From SURF-32 sp964648365 (GTDB lineage: Bacteria > Planctomycetota > Phycisphaerae > UBA1845): a stretch of DNA of 14,823 bases. The position numbers were made by a program, and so were the translations under genes. The notes beneath the pieces were generated by a model. The model worked only from the letters and a program-made list of their open reading frames with translations, ran no database searches and was not told the DNA's origin. Below, piece after piece: positions 7,632 to 14,562 of this stretch (within the stretch, counting starts at the first letter, position 1; every line of letters starts with the position of its first letter). The DNA is taken from positions 1 to 14,823 of the forward strand of contig CAZYLK010000159.1 of the NCBI GenBank assembly GCA_964648365.1, given 5' to 3'.

Positions 7632-7804
7632 GCCCAATGTCGAATGAAGAAGAGGTACGCTACAGGAGTAACCTCATACTGCGATGTCCATTATTGGGAG
7701 TGCCACCTGTCTCTCGCGACGCTTGCAGGTCGCGCGCAAGCACCCGGTCAACGCAGTGCTTCCTGGTAAGTGAGAGCTGTAAAACTGCGCGTCGAGCAAT
7801 CAAC

Positions 7805-8074
7805 ATGTGCATCAACGGCGACATCCAGGTCGGCCCCGACGACGATACCTCGACCGACCCCGTCGTCTTCGACGGTTGCATCAAGATAAGGGACAACGAC
7901 GACACGCCCGTCCCCGATCACGGCGACCTGGACGGCGACATCACCGTCAACGGCTGTCACGCCACGGCCGACAATCTCAACATCACCGTCGAAGGCGCAC
8001 TGAACGGCTCTATCGACATCAACCAGGCCACGTGCCAGAATCAGGTGTCGTGGACGTCGGGAAGCTGCCCATGA
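7805..8074 (+). pseudogene. C-terminal fragment of the split secreted repeat protein
   Basis: The plus frame encodes 89 residues from ATG 7805 (MCINGDIQVGP...) to TGA 8072-8074. It has no signal peptide and no ribosome site. The stretch LDGDITVNGCHATADNLNIT followed by VEGALNGSIDINQ aligns position by position with LDGDLNVKASGGSGG...LTIEGDLIGNVDVDS of the gene at 7008 (shared LDGD, V, T, EG, L, G, D). The two pieces are in different frames and are separated by about 235 bases. The frame is open back to 7568, but that part would translate the octamer satellite, so I treat it as the tail of a disrupted gene. It is cysteine-rich (five Cys), which suits an exported protein. Confidence 0.55.
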
Positions 8075-8109
8075 GCGTCGCGGGCAGGCGTGTGACCCGC
8101 CCCCAGCAC

Positions 8110-8400
8110 TCACTGCTCCAGCACCTTCGGCACGCGGAACATCCCATCCTGGGTGTCCGGCGCGTTTCTGAGGGCGTCGTCGCGCGACAGGGAGGGCTGC
8201 ACGTCGTCCGGGCGCAGGGCGGACAGGGGCATCCCGGCGTCCGGCGTCGGGTCGATCCCGCTCGTGTCCACCTCTTGCAGCTTCTCTACGAACGTCAGGA
8301 TCCGGCCGATCTGCGCGGCGAAGAGCGTCACCTCGTCGTCGGTCAGCGTCAGCGCCGCCAGCGCCGCCACCCGGCGTACTTCCTGCTCGTCGAACGTCAT
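8110..8400 (-). CDS. gatC: Asp-tRNA(Asn)/Glu-tRNA(Gln) amidotransferase subunit C
   Basis: 96 residues, the usual length of GatC. The pattern MTFDEQEVRRVAALAAL, the helix LFAAQIGRILTFVEKLQEVD, then GIDPTPDAGMPLSALRPDDV and the ending GMFRVPKVLE are characteristic. GatC stabilises GatA in the GatCAB complex, which converts mischarged Glu-tRNA(Gln) or Asp-tRNA(Asn) to the correct amide in the cytosol. The ATG at 8400 is chosen because the conserved helix starts there; the frame runs back to 8457. No gatA or gatB is in the window: the next gene downstream is the convergent repeat-protein fragment, so gatC stands alone here. Confidence 0.93.
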   Translation of the reverse strand: MTFDEQEVRRVAALAALTLTDDEVTLFAAQIGRILTFVEKLQEVDTSGIDPTPDAGMPLSALRPDDVQPSLSRDDALRNAPDTQDGMFRVPKVLEQ

Positions 8401-8889
8401 GGCCGGTCGTCCACTCTGGCCCGGGGGCGAATCGCCTGCTCGACCCGCCCACCTCATCCGACCGGCATGTTACCCGACAGGCGGGGGAAGCGAAGGCACG
8501 GTGCGTGACGTTTTCGGCGCACCGGTGTGCAAGTCTGTGAAGCGCGGGACGGGTGGCAGCCGCGACAGGCGGATCGGGTGCAGGCCGTGGTGGCCCGCTG
8601 CGGGCAATCTCGCAAAGCTGCGACACTTCCTCTGCCACCACGGCCTCGAAGACGAGACCGTGCCACACCGCAGTGCCACCCAGTGCCACACCGGCGTGCC
8701 GCCAGATGCCACCCGCCGATGTCGTCACCCGACGGCGATGGCGCGAATCTCAAGGCCCTTTGGACGGTCGCGGCCGCGCCGCTTACAATGGCGCTTCAGC
8801 CGGAGTGACGCGCGGCCGGAGCAGACGCGGCGGCTGACGTAGCGGTCGGCGCGGCGGCCGGGTTCCGTGCATCCCAAGGAGAGATTTCG
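8401..8889. other. Intergenic region between gatC and glutathione peroxidase; holds one hairpin repeat cluster
   Basis: I see no credible gene in these 489 bases. 8638-8712 holds minus-strand copies of the GTGGCAC repeat family, including the long hairpin at 8639-8662. A smaller palindrome (GCCCGCTGCGGGC, about 8593-8605) lies to its left. Both adjacent genes read outward, so promoters for both should lie here, but no boxes are convincing. Confidence 0.6.
8638..8712 (-). repeat. GTGGCAC-family cluster with a 10-bp-stem hairpin
   Basis: Read on the minus strand this is a run of GTGGCAN motifs with short spacers, ending in a hairpin at 8639-8662: arms CACGGTCTCG and CGAGGCCGTG, loop TCTT, one G-T wobble. 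Bases 8638-8666 are an exact 29-base reverse complement of 14657-14685, about 6 kb away. Confidence 0.85.
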
Positions 8890-9528
8890 ATGGTCAGTCT
8901 GGGTCGGATGGCAGTGTGCCTGGTGGCGGTCGTCGCCGCGCTCGCCGTGAAGGCGGACGAGAAGTCTGGAACGGCCGGGGCCACGGCGGCCGGCAAGGAG
9001 GACTCGGTGCTGGATTTCACCGTCAAGGACATCGAAGGCAAGGACGTCGCCCTGTCGAAGTACTCGGGCGACGTCCTGCTGATCGTCAACGTGGCGACCA
9101 AGTGCGGACTCACGAAGTCGAACTACACCACGCTCGAACCGCTCTACCAGAAGTACAAGGACCAGGGGCTGCGCATCCTGGCGTTCCCCTGCAACGACTT
9201 TGGAGGGCAGGAGCCGGGCACGCACGAGGAGATCAAGGAGTTCTGCCGCGTCACCCACCACGGCACGTACGACCTGTTCGCCAAGGTGAAGGTCAAAGGC
9301 GACGAGGCGGACCCGCTGTACAAGTTTCTGACCAAGCACCCGGACGAGAAGGTCGCCGGCGACGTGATGTGGAACTTCCAGAAGTACCTGGTCGGGCGGG
9401 ACGGCAAGTCGATCGAGAAGTTCGACCCGCGCGTCGCGCCGGATGACGAGCGGCTGACGAAGGCCATCGAGGCGGCACTCAAGGCGGAGCGACCGAAGCC
9501 GGCGACGGACGCAGGCAGCAAGGGGTGA
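8890..9528 (+). CDS. Exported cysteine-type glutathione peroxidase
   Basis: 212 residues. The signal peptide covers about 1-22 (AVCLVAVVAALAVKA|DEK). The GPx fold follows: VLDFTVKDIEGKDVALSKYSG, then NVATKCGLTKSNY with the peroxidatic Cys72 (Cys rather than selenocysteine), FPCNDFGGQEPGT with the conserved Cys101 and catalytic Gln107, and WNFQKYLV with Trp161/Asn162, completing the tetrad. The usual FPCNQF is FPCNDF here, a mild change. The enzyme reduces H2O2 or lipid peroxides with thioredoxin-like or glutathione donors; the signal peptide suggests the periplasm. Start ATG 8890 has AAGGAGAG ending six bases upstream, one of the best ribosome sites in the window. A Lys/Pro-rich tail of about 20 residues ends the protein. 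The hairpin arrays begin 12 bases after the stop. Confidence 0.95.
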   Translation: MVSLGRMAVCLVAVVAALAVKADEKSGTAGATAAGKEDSVLDFTVKDIEGKDVALSKYSGDVLLIVNVATKCGLTKSNYTTLEPLYQKYKDQGLRILAFPCNDFGGQEPGTHEEIKEFCRVTHHGTYDLFAKVKVKGDEADPLYKFLTKHPDEKVAGDVMWNFQKYLVGRDGKSIEKFDPRVAPDDERLTKAIEAALKAERPKPATDAGSKG

Positions 9529-9540
9529 CACTTCCGGCGT

Positions 9541-9744
9541 GGCACGGTCATCCTGACCGTGATCCGATGTGGCACGGTCATCCTGACCGTGATCCGATGT
9601 GGCATCGGTTTCTAACCGGTGATCCGGTGTGGCATCGGTTTCTAACCGGTGATCCGGTGTGGCATCGGTTTCTAACCGGTGATCCGGTGTGGCACCGGTT
9701 TTCAACCGGTGATGTCGCTGGGTGCCACTGCTCTGTGAGCAGTG
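9541..9744 (+). repeat. Hairpin array A: six 30-bp units plus one extra hairpin
   Basis: Six contiguous 30-bp units (9541-9720), each containing a 19-base palindrome at unit offset 3. Two units carry CACGGTCATCCTGACCGTG, three carry CATCGGTTTCTAACCGGTG, one carries CACCGGTTTTCAACCGGTG. A seventh palindrome with another core, CACTGCTCTGTGAGCAGTG, follows at 9726-9744. The CAC/GTG ends and the 8-bp stem with a 3-base loop are constant; the stem core differs between types with both arms changing. Linkers start with ATCCGRTGTGG. Confidence 0.95.
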
Positions 9745-9841
9745 GGCCTACGGGTCGAGCGAATCGCATGCAGAGACTGGGTTGCGGCGGCAATTGAGCA
9801 GGTTCCGGTCCCTTACGAACGGTACAGACCGCCCGCCGCAG

Positions 9842-9957
9842 CGGCACTGCTCAAGAGCAGTGGCACTCGGCTGCACTGCTCAAGAGCAGTGGCACTTGGC
9901 GGCACTGCTCAAGAGCAGTGGCACTTGGCGGCACTGCTCAAGAGCAGTGGCACCTGG
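9842..9957 (+). repeat. Hairpin array B: four 29-bp units
   Basis: Four copies of the 18-base palindrome CACTGCTCAAGAGCAGTG start at 9845, 9874, 9903 and 9932, exactly 29 bases apart, joined by short linkers of the type GCACTTGGCGG. The stem is 8 bp with an AA loop. The reverse-complement form with a TT loop occurs at 14526-14543, and the same core with loop TGT ends array A. Confidence 0.95.
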
Positions 9958-9971
9958 TGCATCGATGCCGC

Positions 9972-10052
9972 CATCGTATCCAAGCCGGTGCAACGGTCGG
10001 ACCACCGGATCCAAGCCGGTGCTACGGCCAGACCACCGGTTGCAAACCGGTG
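9972..10052 (+). repeat. Hairpin array C: three 31-bp units
   Basis: Three units start at 9972, 10003 and 10034, 31 bases apart. Their palindromes are CATCGTATCCAAGCCGGTG (degenerate), CACCGGATCCAAGCCGGTG (one mismatch) and CACCGGTTGCAAACCGGTG (perfect 8-bp stem). Linkers resemble CAACGGTCGGAC. The array ends about 95 bases before the enolase start. Confidence 0.9.
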
Positions 10053-10146
10053 CCACACGAAGAGGGTGAACTCAGGCCGTGTGGAGCGGAAATTGCTTGC
10101 TGGCCGATACTTGTTGAGACGTTGAACATCCGACCCGAGACGACCC

Positions 10147-11436
<1,290 letters not shown>

Positions 11437-11445
11437 AAGGCGGAA

Positions 11446-11477
11446 GGCACGGAGGCACTCAGGCACGAAGGCACGGA
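11446..11477 (+). repeat. GGCACNNA octamer tandem repeat after the enolase stop
   Basis: GGCAC starts at 11446, 11454, 11462 and 11470, giving four 8-base units (GGCACGGA, GGCACTCA, GGCACGAA, GGCACGGA). The array begins nine bases after the eno stop codon. Confidence 0.85.
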
Positions 11478-11507
11478 GGGAAGAGAGGCGCGGATATCCC
11501 CCTGAGC

Positions 11508-11525
11508 CCCGGCATTCATGCCGGG
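11508..11525 (+). terminator. Hairpin downstream of eno, possible terminator without a T-run
   Basis: CCCGGCAT and ATGCCGGG form a perfect 8-bp stem with a two-base TC centre, about 70 bases after the eno stop. No T-tract follows, so intrinsic termination is uncertain; transcript-end protection or a relic of the hairpin family are alternatives. Confidence 0.4.
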
Positions 11526-11691
11526 AGTGTTGGGGTTCGCAGCCGCCGCCCGCGGTGACACGCGGGACATTGGCGCCAAACGATCCAGCGGCGCCGCAGA
11601 CTCGTATCCCGATGCAAGGATGCGGCTGGGTCACTGACCGCAACGTCCGGCACAGCGCCGGCGAAACTTGATCTGACGGTGAACGGCACGG

Positions 11692-12237
11692 ATGCCCGAC
11701 ACTCACCCATCACAACAACGCCTCATTCGCAGCGAACCCGCCTCCGCACCGTGGATGTTCTGGGGCCTGCTGCTGCTGGCCGCCGCGGGTCTTGCCCCGT
11801 CGCTGCTGTTGCCCGAGTGGCGGCAGTACGAGGCGCTCAAGATTGCCGAGCAGATCGAACAGGCCGAAATCACCGCGCTGGAGACGGAACTCGCACGGCA
11901 GAAACGCCTGCTCGACGCGGTCCGGCTCGACCCGGCCGTGGTCTACCGCCTCGCCGAACGCGACCTGGGCATCCAGACGGAGCCGGGCAGTTACGTTCCC
12001 GTCCGGCCGGTCGTTGACGGCAGCGACGCCCCCCCGCCGTTCACCCCCCAACCCGTCGAGCCGCCCCCGTGGATCGCCTCCTTCACGTCGCACCTGCCAG
12101 ACCTCGACTACGACGCCGCCTTTTGCGAACCGCGATCGCGGAACGCGATGATCGTCATGTCCACGGCCGTGCTGTGCGTAGCGTTTTCGCTCTACGGCCG
12201 CAGGCGCGAACCGGCGGACGATCCGGGGGAGCAGTGA
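11692..12237 (+). CDS. FtsB/DivIC-like membrane coiled-coil protein with a second membrane segment
   Basis: 181 residues. Segments in order: a short N-terminal tail, a transmembrane helix (about 21-40, WMFWGLLLLAAAGLAPSLLL), a Glu/Leu/Ala-rich coiled coil (about 45-78), the segment RLDPAVVYRLAERDLGIQTEP (78-98) followed by GSYVPV, a Pro-rich linker (105-128), and a second hydrophobic segment (about 152-168). The TM-coil-(D)P-x-x-x-x-R-x-A-E/R-x-x-L-G-x-x-x-P-G pattern is that of septum formation initiators (FtsB/DivIC), which link FtsL and FtsQ/DivIB during division. Genes of that family sit next to eno in Actinobacteria and others, which supports the call. The C-terminal extension and second membrane segment are not usual. 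The TGA is followed one base later by the ATG of the QueC-like gene, so translation may be coupled. Confidence 0.65.
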   Translation: MPDTHPSQQRLIRSEPASAPWMFWGLLLLAAAGLAPSLLLPEWRQYEALKIAEQIEQAEITALETELARQKRLLDAVRLDPAVVYRLAERDLGIQTEPGSYVPVRPVVDGSDAPPPFTPQPVEPPPWIASFTSHLPDLDYDAAFCEPRSRNAMIVMSTAVLCVAFSLYGRRREPADDPGEQ

Positions 12238-12238
12238 G

Positions 12239-13012
12239 ATGCCCGTGGTCGTCGCACTGGTCGGAGGCGGGATCAAGGGCGCGGTCGCGGCCGCCAAGTA
12301 CGTCGCGGACCACGACCTGATTCTGCTGCACGTCGGCTACGGCCAGTCTTCGTGTGAACGGGAGCGAACGGCGCTGGAGAACCTTGCCGCCGGCATCGAG
12401 CGGGCGAAGCTGTTGACTTGTGATCTTTCCGGCAGCGGCGAGGTCGGCCTCGGCACGGCACCCGGCCGGGATCGGACGGGCTCAAGCGGCGACTCGACAT
12501 CCCGCGATGGTTGGGCCGCGGACAGCGATTCGCCCCGCACGGGCCACGACGGCGCCGACCCGGCCGGGGATCCGCGCGGGCTGCTGCCGGTGATGATCTC
12601 GCTGGGAATCCGTTGTGCCGTTCGCTGCGGCGCGCATCGCGTCGTCACCGGCATCAGCCAGACCATCGACGAAGCCGCCCGCGGCGCCGCCTCCGGCGAG
12701 GGGCGTCCCGACCATCGCCGGGAGTTCATCCACGCCGCCGACATCCTCTCAGAAGCGTCGCTGACCCGTCGCACGCGGGTGGTCGTGGAGGCGCCGCTGA
12801 TCAACCTGCCCTATCCGGACGTGCTGCGACTGGCCGTGCGGTTCCAGGTTCCGCTCGACAAGACGTGGACGTGTGCGGCCGGCGGCTCGTCGCCCTGCCG
12901 CAAGTGCATGGCATGTGTCACGCGCCGGGCGGCGTTTCGAGCAGCGTCGATGACGGATCCGCTGGACGTGCGTGAACGAAAAGCGGAACATCCCACGGTC
13001 GACCGTCCGTAG
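12239..13012 (+). CDS. QueC-like protein with degenerate PP-loop and intact four-Cys zinc motif
   Basis: 257 residues. The architecture follows QueC (7-cyano-7-deazaguanine synthase, queuosine/preQ0 pathway). The N-terminal strand VVVALVGGGIKGAVAAAKY sits where SGGxDS binds ATP pyrophosphate, and HVGYGQSSCERERTALENLA matches the QueC YGQ..H..E segment. REFIHAADIL matches the C-terminal half of the DxxYPDCRxEFI box, RVVVEAPLINLPYPDVLRLA the ieaPl segment, and TWTC...PCRKCMACVTRRAAF the zinc motif (Cys212, 220, 223, 226). SGGxDS is changed to GGGIKG (residues 9-14), the PGRN box is absent (GLLPVMI stands there), and a low-complexity Gly/Asp/Ser linker (about 70-112) is inserted. ATP-dependent catalysis is therefore unlikely; a zinc-bound structural or regulatory role is inference. 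It starts one base after the FtsB/DivIC-like stop, with GGGGGAGC upstream. Confidence 0.75.
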   Translation: MPVVVALVGGGIKGAVAAAKYVADHDLILLHVGYGQSSCERERTALENLAAGIERAKLLTCDLSGSGEVGLGTAPGRDRTGSSGDSTSRDGWAADSDSPRTGHDGADPAGDPRGLLPVMISLGIRCAVRCGAHRVVTGISQTIDEAARGAASGEGRPDHRREFIHAADILSEASLTRRTRVVVEAPLINLPYPDVLRLAVRFQVPLDKTWTCAAGGSSPCRKCMACVTRRAAFRAASMTDPLDVRERKAEHPTVDRP

Positions 13013-13100
13013 TGGACGCTCGCGACTCCGGCGAGCAGGCTTGCGGCCGGTCTGAGCGCGCGTCCATGTGCGTGGGAAGTGCGGCATTTCCCTTCTTCCC

Positions 13101-13973
13101 TTACTCCCTGACTCCCTTACTCCCTGACTCCCTGACTCCCTGACTCCCTGACTCCCTTCCCGTCCCCGGAAACACCCCGGACACCGCGTGCTTGACCACC
13201 TCCGCATCGAAGTAGTTCACCGCCATCCCCGCGTCCACCACGATGCCGTGTGCGTTGATGCCGCTGGATCGGGGGCTGAGCAGGAACGCGGCCGCGTTGG
13301 CGACCTCCTCCGTCGCCACGGCCTTTTTGCGCAGCGTGACCTGCTCAGCATAGAGGTAGTTGTCCACGTAGCCGGGAATGCCGGCCGAGGCGCTCGTCTT
13401 GAGCAGCCCTGCCCGCACCGCGTTAAACCGCACCCGCGAGAACGAACTGAACGACTTGGCCAGGAACGCGATCGCCGAGTCCAGCGCCGCCTTGGCGGGC
13501 GCCATGTAGCCGTAGCCTTCCGCGGCCATCTGCGTGGTCGAAATCGAGATGGTCACGACGGAGGCGTCGGGCTTGAGCCGGTCCTTGAAGGCGTTAGCGA
13601 TGGCGATCAGCGAGTAGCACGACACGTGAACCGCTTGCAGGAAGTCGGCCGCGGACACTTCGTGAAATGTGCCCGTGAACGTCTCGTAGTTGGCAAAGGC
13701 GATCGAATGAAGGATGCCGTCGATCCGGTCGTAGGACCGCCCCACCTCGGCCGCCAGCGCCGCGATCTGGTCGTCATGCTCGACGTCGCACACATGCACG
13801 TCGCGACCCGCGAGCAACGATGCCACGGAGTCGCGCCGCTGCGGTGAACGGACGCTGTGGATCACGGTCGCGCCGCTCTCTTCGAGCACGCGGGCGGCGT
13901 GCCAGGCGACGCTGCGCTTGTTCGCGACGCCGAAAACAAGAAACGTCCTGCCGTCAAGCTGGAGAAAGCTCAC
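13101..13973 (-). CDS. fabI: Enoyl-[acyl-carrier-protein] reductase (NADH), FabI-like, with repeat-encoded tail
   Basis: 290 residues. FabI features: GVANKRSVAWHAARVLEESGA (NAD loop), HSIAFANYE, YGYMAPAKAALDSA with Tyr154 and Lys161 in the Y-x6-K spacing, VRFNAVRAGLLKTSASAGIPG, and a C-terminal SSGINAHGIVVDAGM. The enzyme reduces trans-2-enoyl-ACP, the last step of each fatty-acid elongation round. The second conserved tyrosine (Tyr146 in E. coli) corresponds to Ile144, so the active site is not canonical. The last ~17 residues (GRESGSQGVRESGSKGVRE) are translated from the octamer array 13104-13158, and the TAA lies at its edge; the enzyme core ends near residue 270. The ATG overlaps the fabZ stop by four bases, so the two genes are one operon. 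Confidence 0.88.
   Translation of the reverse strand: MSFLQLDGRTFLVFGVANKRSVAWHAARVLEESGATVIHSVRSPQRRDSVASLLAGRDVHVCDVEHDDQIAALAAEVGRSYDRIDGILHSIAFANYETFTGTFHEVSAADFLQAVHVSCYSLIAIANAFKDRLKPDASVVTISISTTQMAAEGYGYMAPAKAALDSAIAFLAKSFSSFSRVRFNAVRAGLLKTSASAGIPGYVDNYLYAEQVTLRKKAVATEEVANAAAFLLSPRSSGINAHGIVVDAGMAVNYFDAEVVKHAVSGVFPGTGRESGSQGVRESGSKGVRE
13104..13158 (-). repeat. TCAGGGAG octamer tandem repeat forming the end of fabI
   Basis: On the plus strand six 8-base units (CTCCCTGA, with one CTCCCTTA) run from 13104 to 13151, followed by a partial unit. Read in the fabI frame, three octamers give an eight-residue period ESGSQGVR. The same unit follows the leftmost gene at 134-170. Confidence 0.95.
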
Positions 13974-14434
13974 GCCGCGCCTCCCGGTTCCAGCGGCGTG
14001 ACCGCACAGGCGAAGCTCAGCCGCAGCGCCACCGCCCCATCGACGCGTACCCGCCCGGTCAGGAAGCAGGCGTTGTCCAGCTCGTCATCGAGCGTCACGT
14101 CGATCAGCAGCTTCTCCCTGGGCCGGACGATGCGTTTGAAGCGGGCGTCGCTGATCCGCGTCGCCACGGCCGTGTCCCGCGACGGCGAATCGCCCCCGGC
14201 GCCGCCAGGCCCGCGGCGATGGAACATCAGCACGGCTGCCGCCTGGAAGCAGCACTCGCACAGCAGCACGCCGGGCATGACCGGGTTGCCGGGAAAGTGG
14301 CCGGCGAAGAATGCCTGCGTCGCGGGCGGCGTGTAGGCGGTGACGACTCGCGAGTCGTCGAGTTCGACCACCTCGTCCACGAACAGGAACGGCGGCCGCT
14401 GCGGGATCAGCCTGAGCATCTCGTCGTGCGTCAT
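13970..14434 (-). CDS. fabZ: 3-hydroxyacyl-[acyl-carrier-protein] dehydratase, FabZ-like
   Basis: 154 residues, usual FabZ length. It opens with MLRLIPQRPPFLFVDEVVEL and contains the hot-dog active site AFFAGHFPGNPVMPGVLLCE, with His46 and Glu60 at the normal 14-residue spacing. It removes water from 3-hydroxyacyl-ACP, producing the substrate of the FabI encoded next. A Gly-rich loop (GPGGAGGDSP, about 74-84) lengthens the middle of the protein. I chose ATG 14434 over an in-frame TTG at 14443. The stop TGA overlaps the fabI ATG (ATGA). The start lies only 15 bases past the T-run of a terminator-like hairpin, so expression may depend on read-through or on a promoter inside that hairpin. Confidence 0.9.
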   Translation of the reverse strand: MTHDEMLRLIPQRPPFLFVDEVVELDDSRVVTAYTPPATQAFFAGHFPGNPVMPGVLLCECCFQAAAVLMFHRRGPGGAGGDSPSRDTAVATRISDARFKRIVRPREKLLIDVTLDDELDNACFLTGRVRVDGAVALRLSFACAVTPLEPGGAA

Positions 14435-14449
14435 GCCGGCCAATGTAGC

Positions 14450-14492
14450 AAAAAGCCGGCCGCCCGACAGCTTCGCAGGTCAGACGGCCGGC
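14450..14492 (-). terminator. Strong intrinsic-terminator-like hairpin just upstream of fabZ
   Basis: On the minus strand GCCGGCCG and CGGCCGGC form a perfect 8-bp stem, extended by about six more pairs (TCTGAC with GTCGGG, two to three wobbles) around a small GCGAAGC loop, and followed directly by TTTTT (14450-14454). It probably ends the minus-strand transcript of the gene entering from the right, or acts as an attenuator for fabZ-fabI. Confidence 0.7.
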
Positions 14493-14525
14493 ATCTCTCC
14501 TACCGTGGCGTCGCGGCTCTTGTGC

Positions 14526-14543
14526 CACTGCTCTTGAGCAGTG
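14526..14543 (-). repeat. Single hairpin of the CACTGCTC family
   Basis: CACTGCTCTTGAGCAGTG: 8-bp stem, TT centre. It is the exact reverse complement of the array B hairpin (9845-9949), which lies 4.6 kb away. Confidence 0.9.
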
Positions 14544-14562
14544 AAGTTTCAAGCCGGAGCAG

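Noticed and set aside
7564..7807. CAACATG at 7564-7570 and 7801-7807 as a target-site duplication flanking the inserted segment
   Set aside because: Removing one copy and the 230 bases between does not rejoin the two reading frames, and seven bases can repeat by chance. The true insertion edges are undetermined.
9541..10052. CRISPR array
   Set aside because: The 29-31-bp periods resemble CRISPR repeats, but the units are contiguous, have no unique spacers, and no cas genes are present.
9525..10125. Open frames across the hairpin arrays (WHGHPDRDPM-type ten-residue repeats)
   Set aside because: The 30-bp period is a multiple of three and keeps frames open by itself. The periods of 29 and 31 in neighbouring arrays break this, and no start signals are present.
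12239..13012. QueC-like component of a defence system (QatC or CBASS-associated)
   Set aside because: No qatA, qatB, qatD, nucleotidyltransferase or effector genes are nearby, and the ATP-binding loop is lost.
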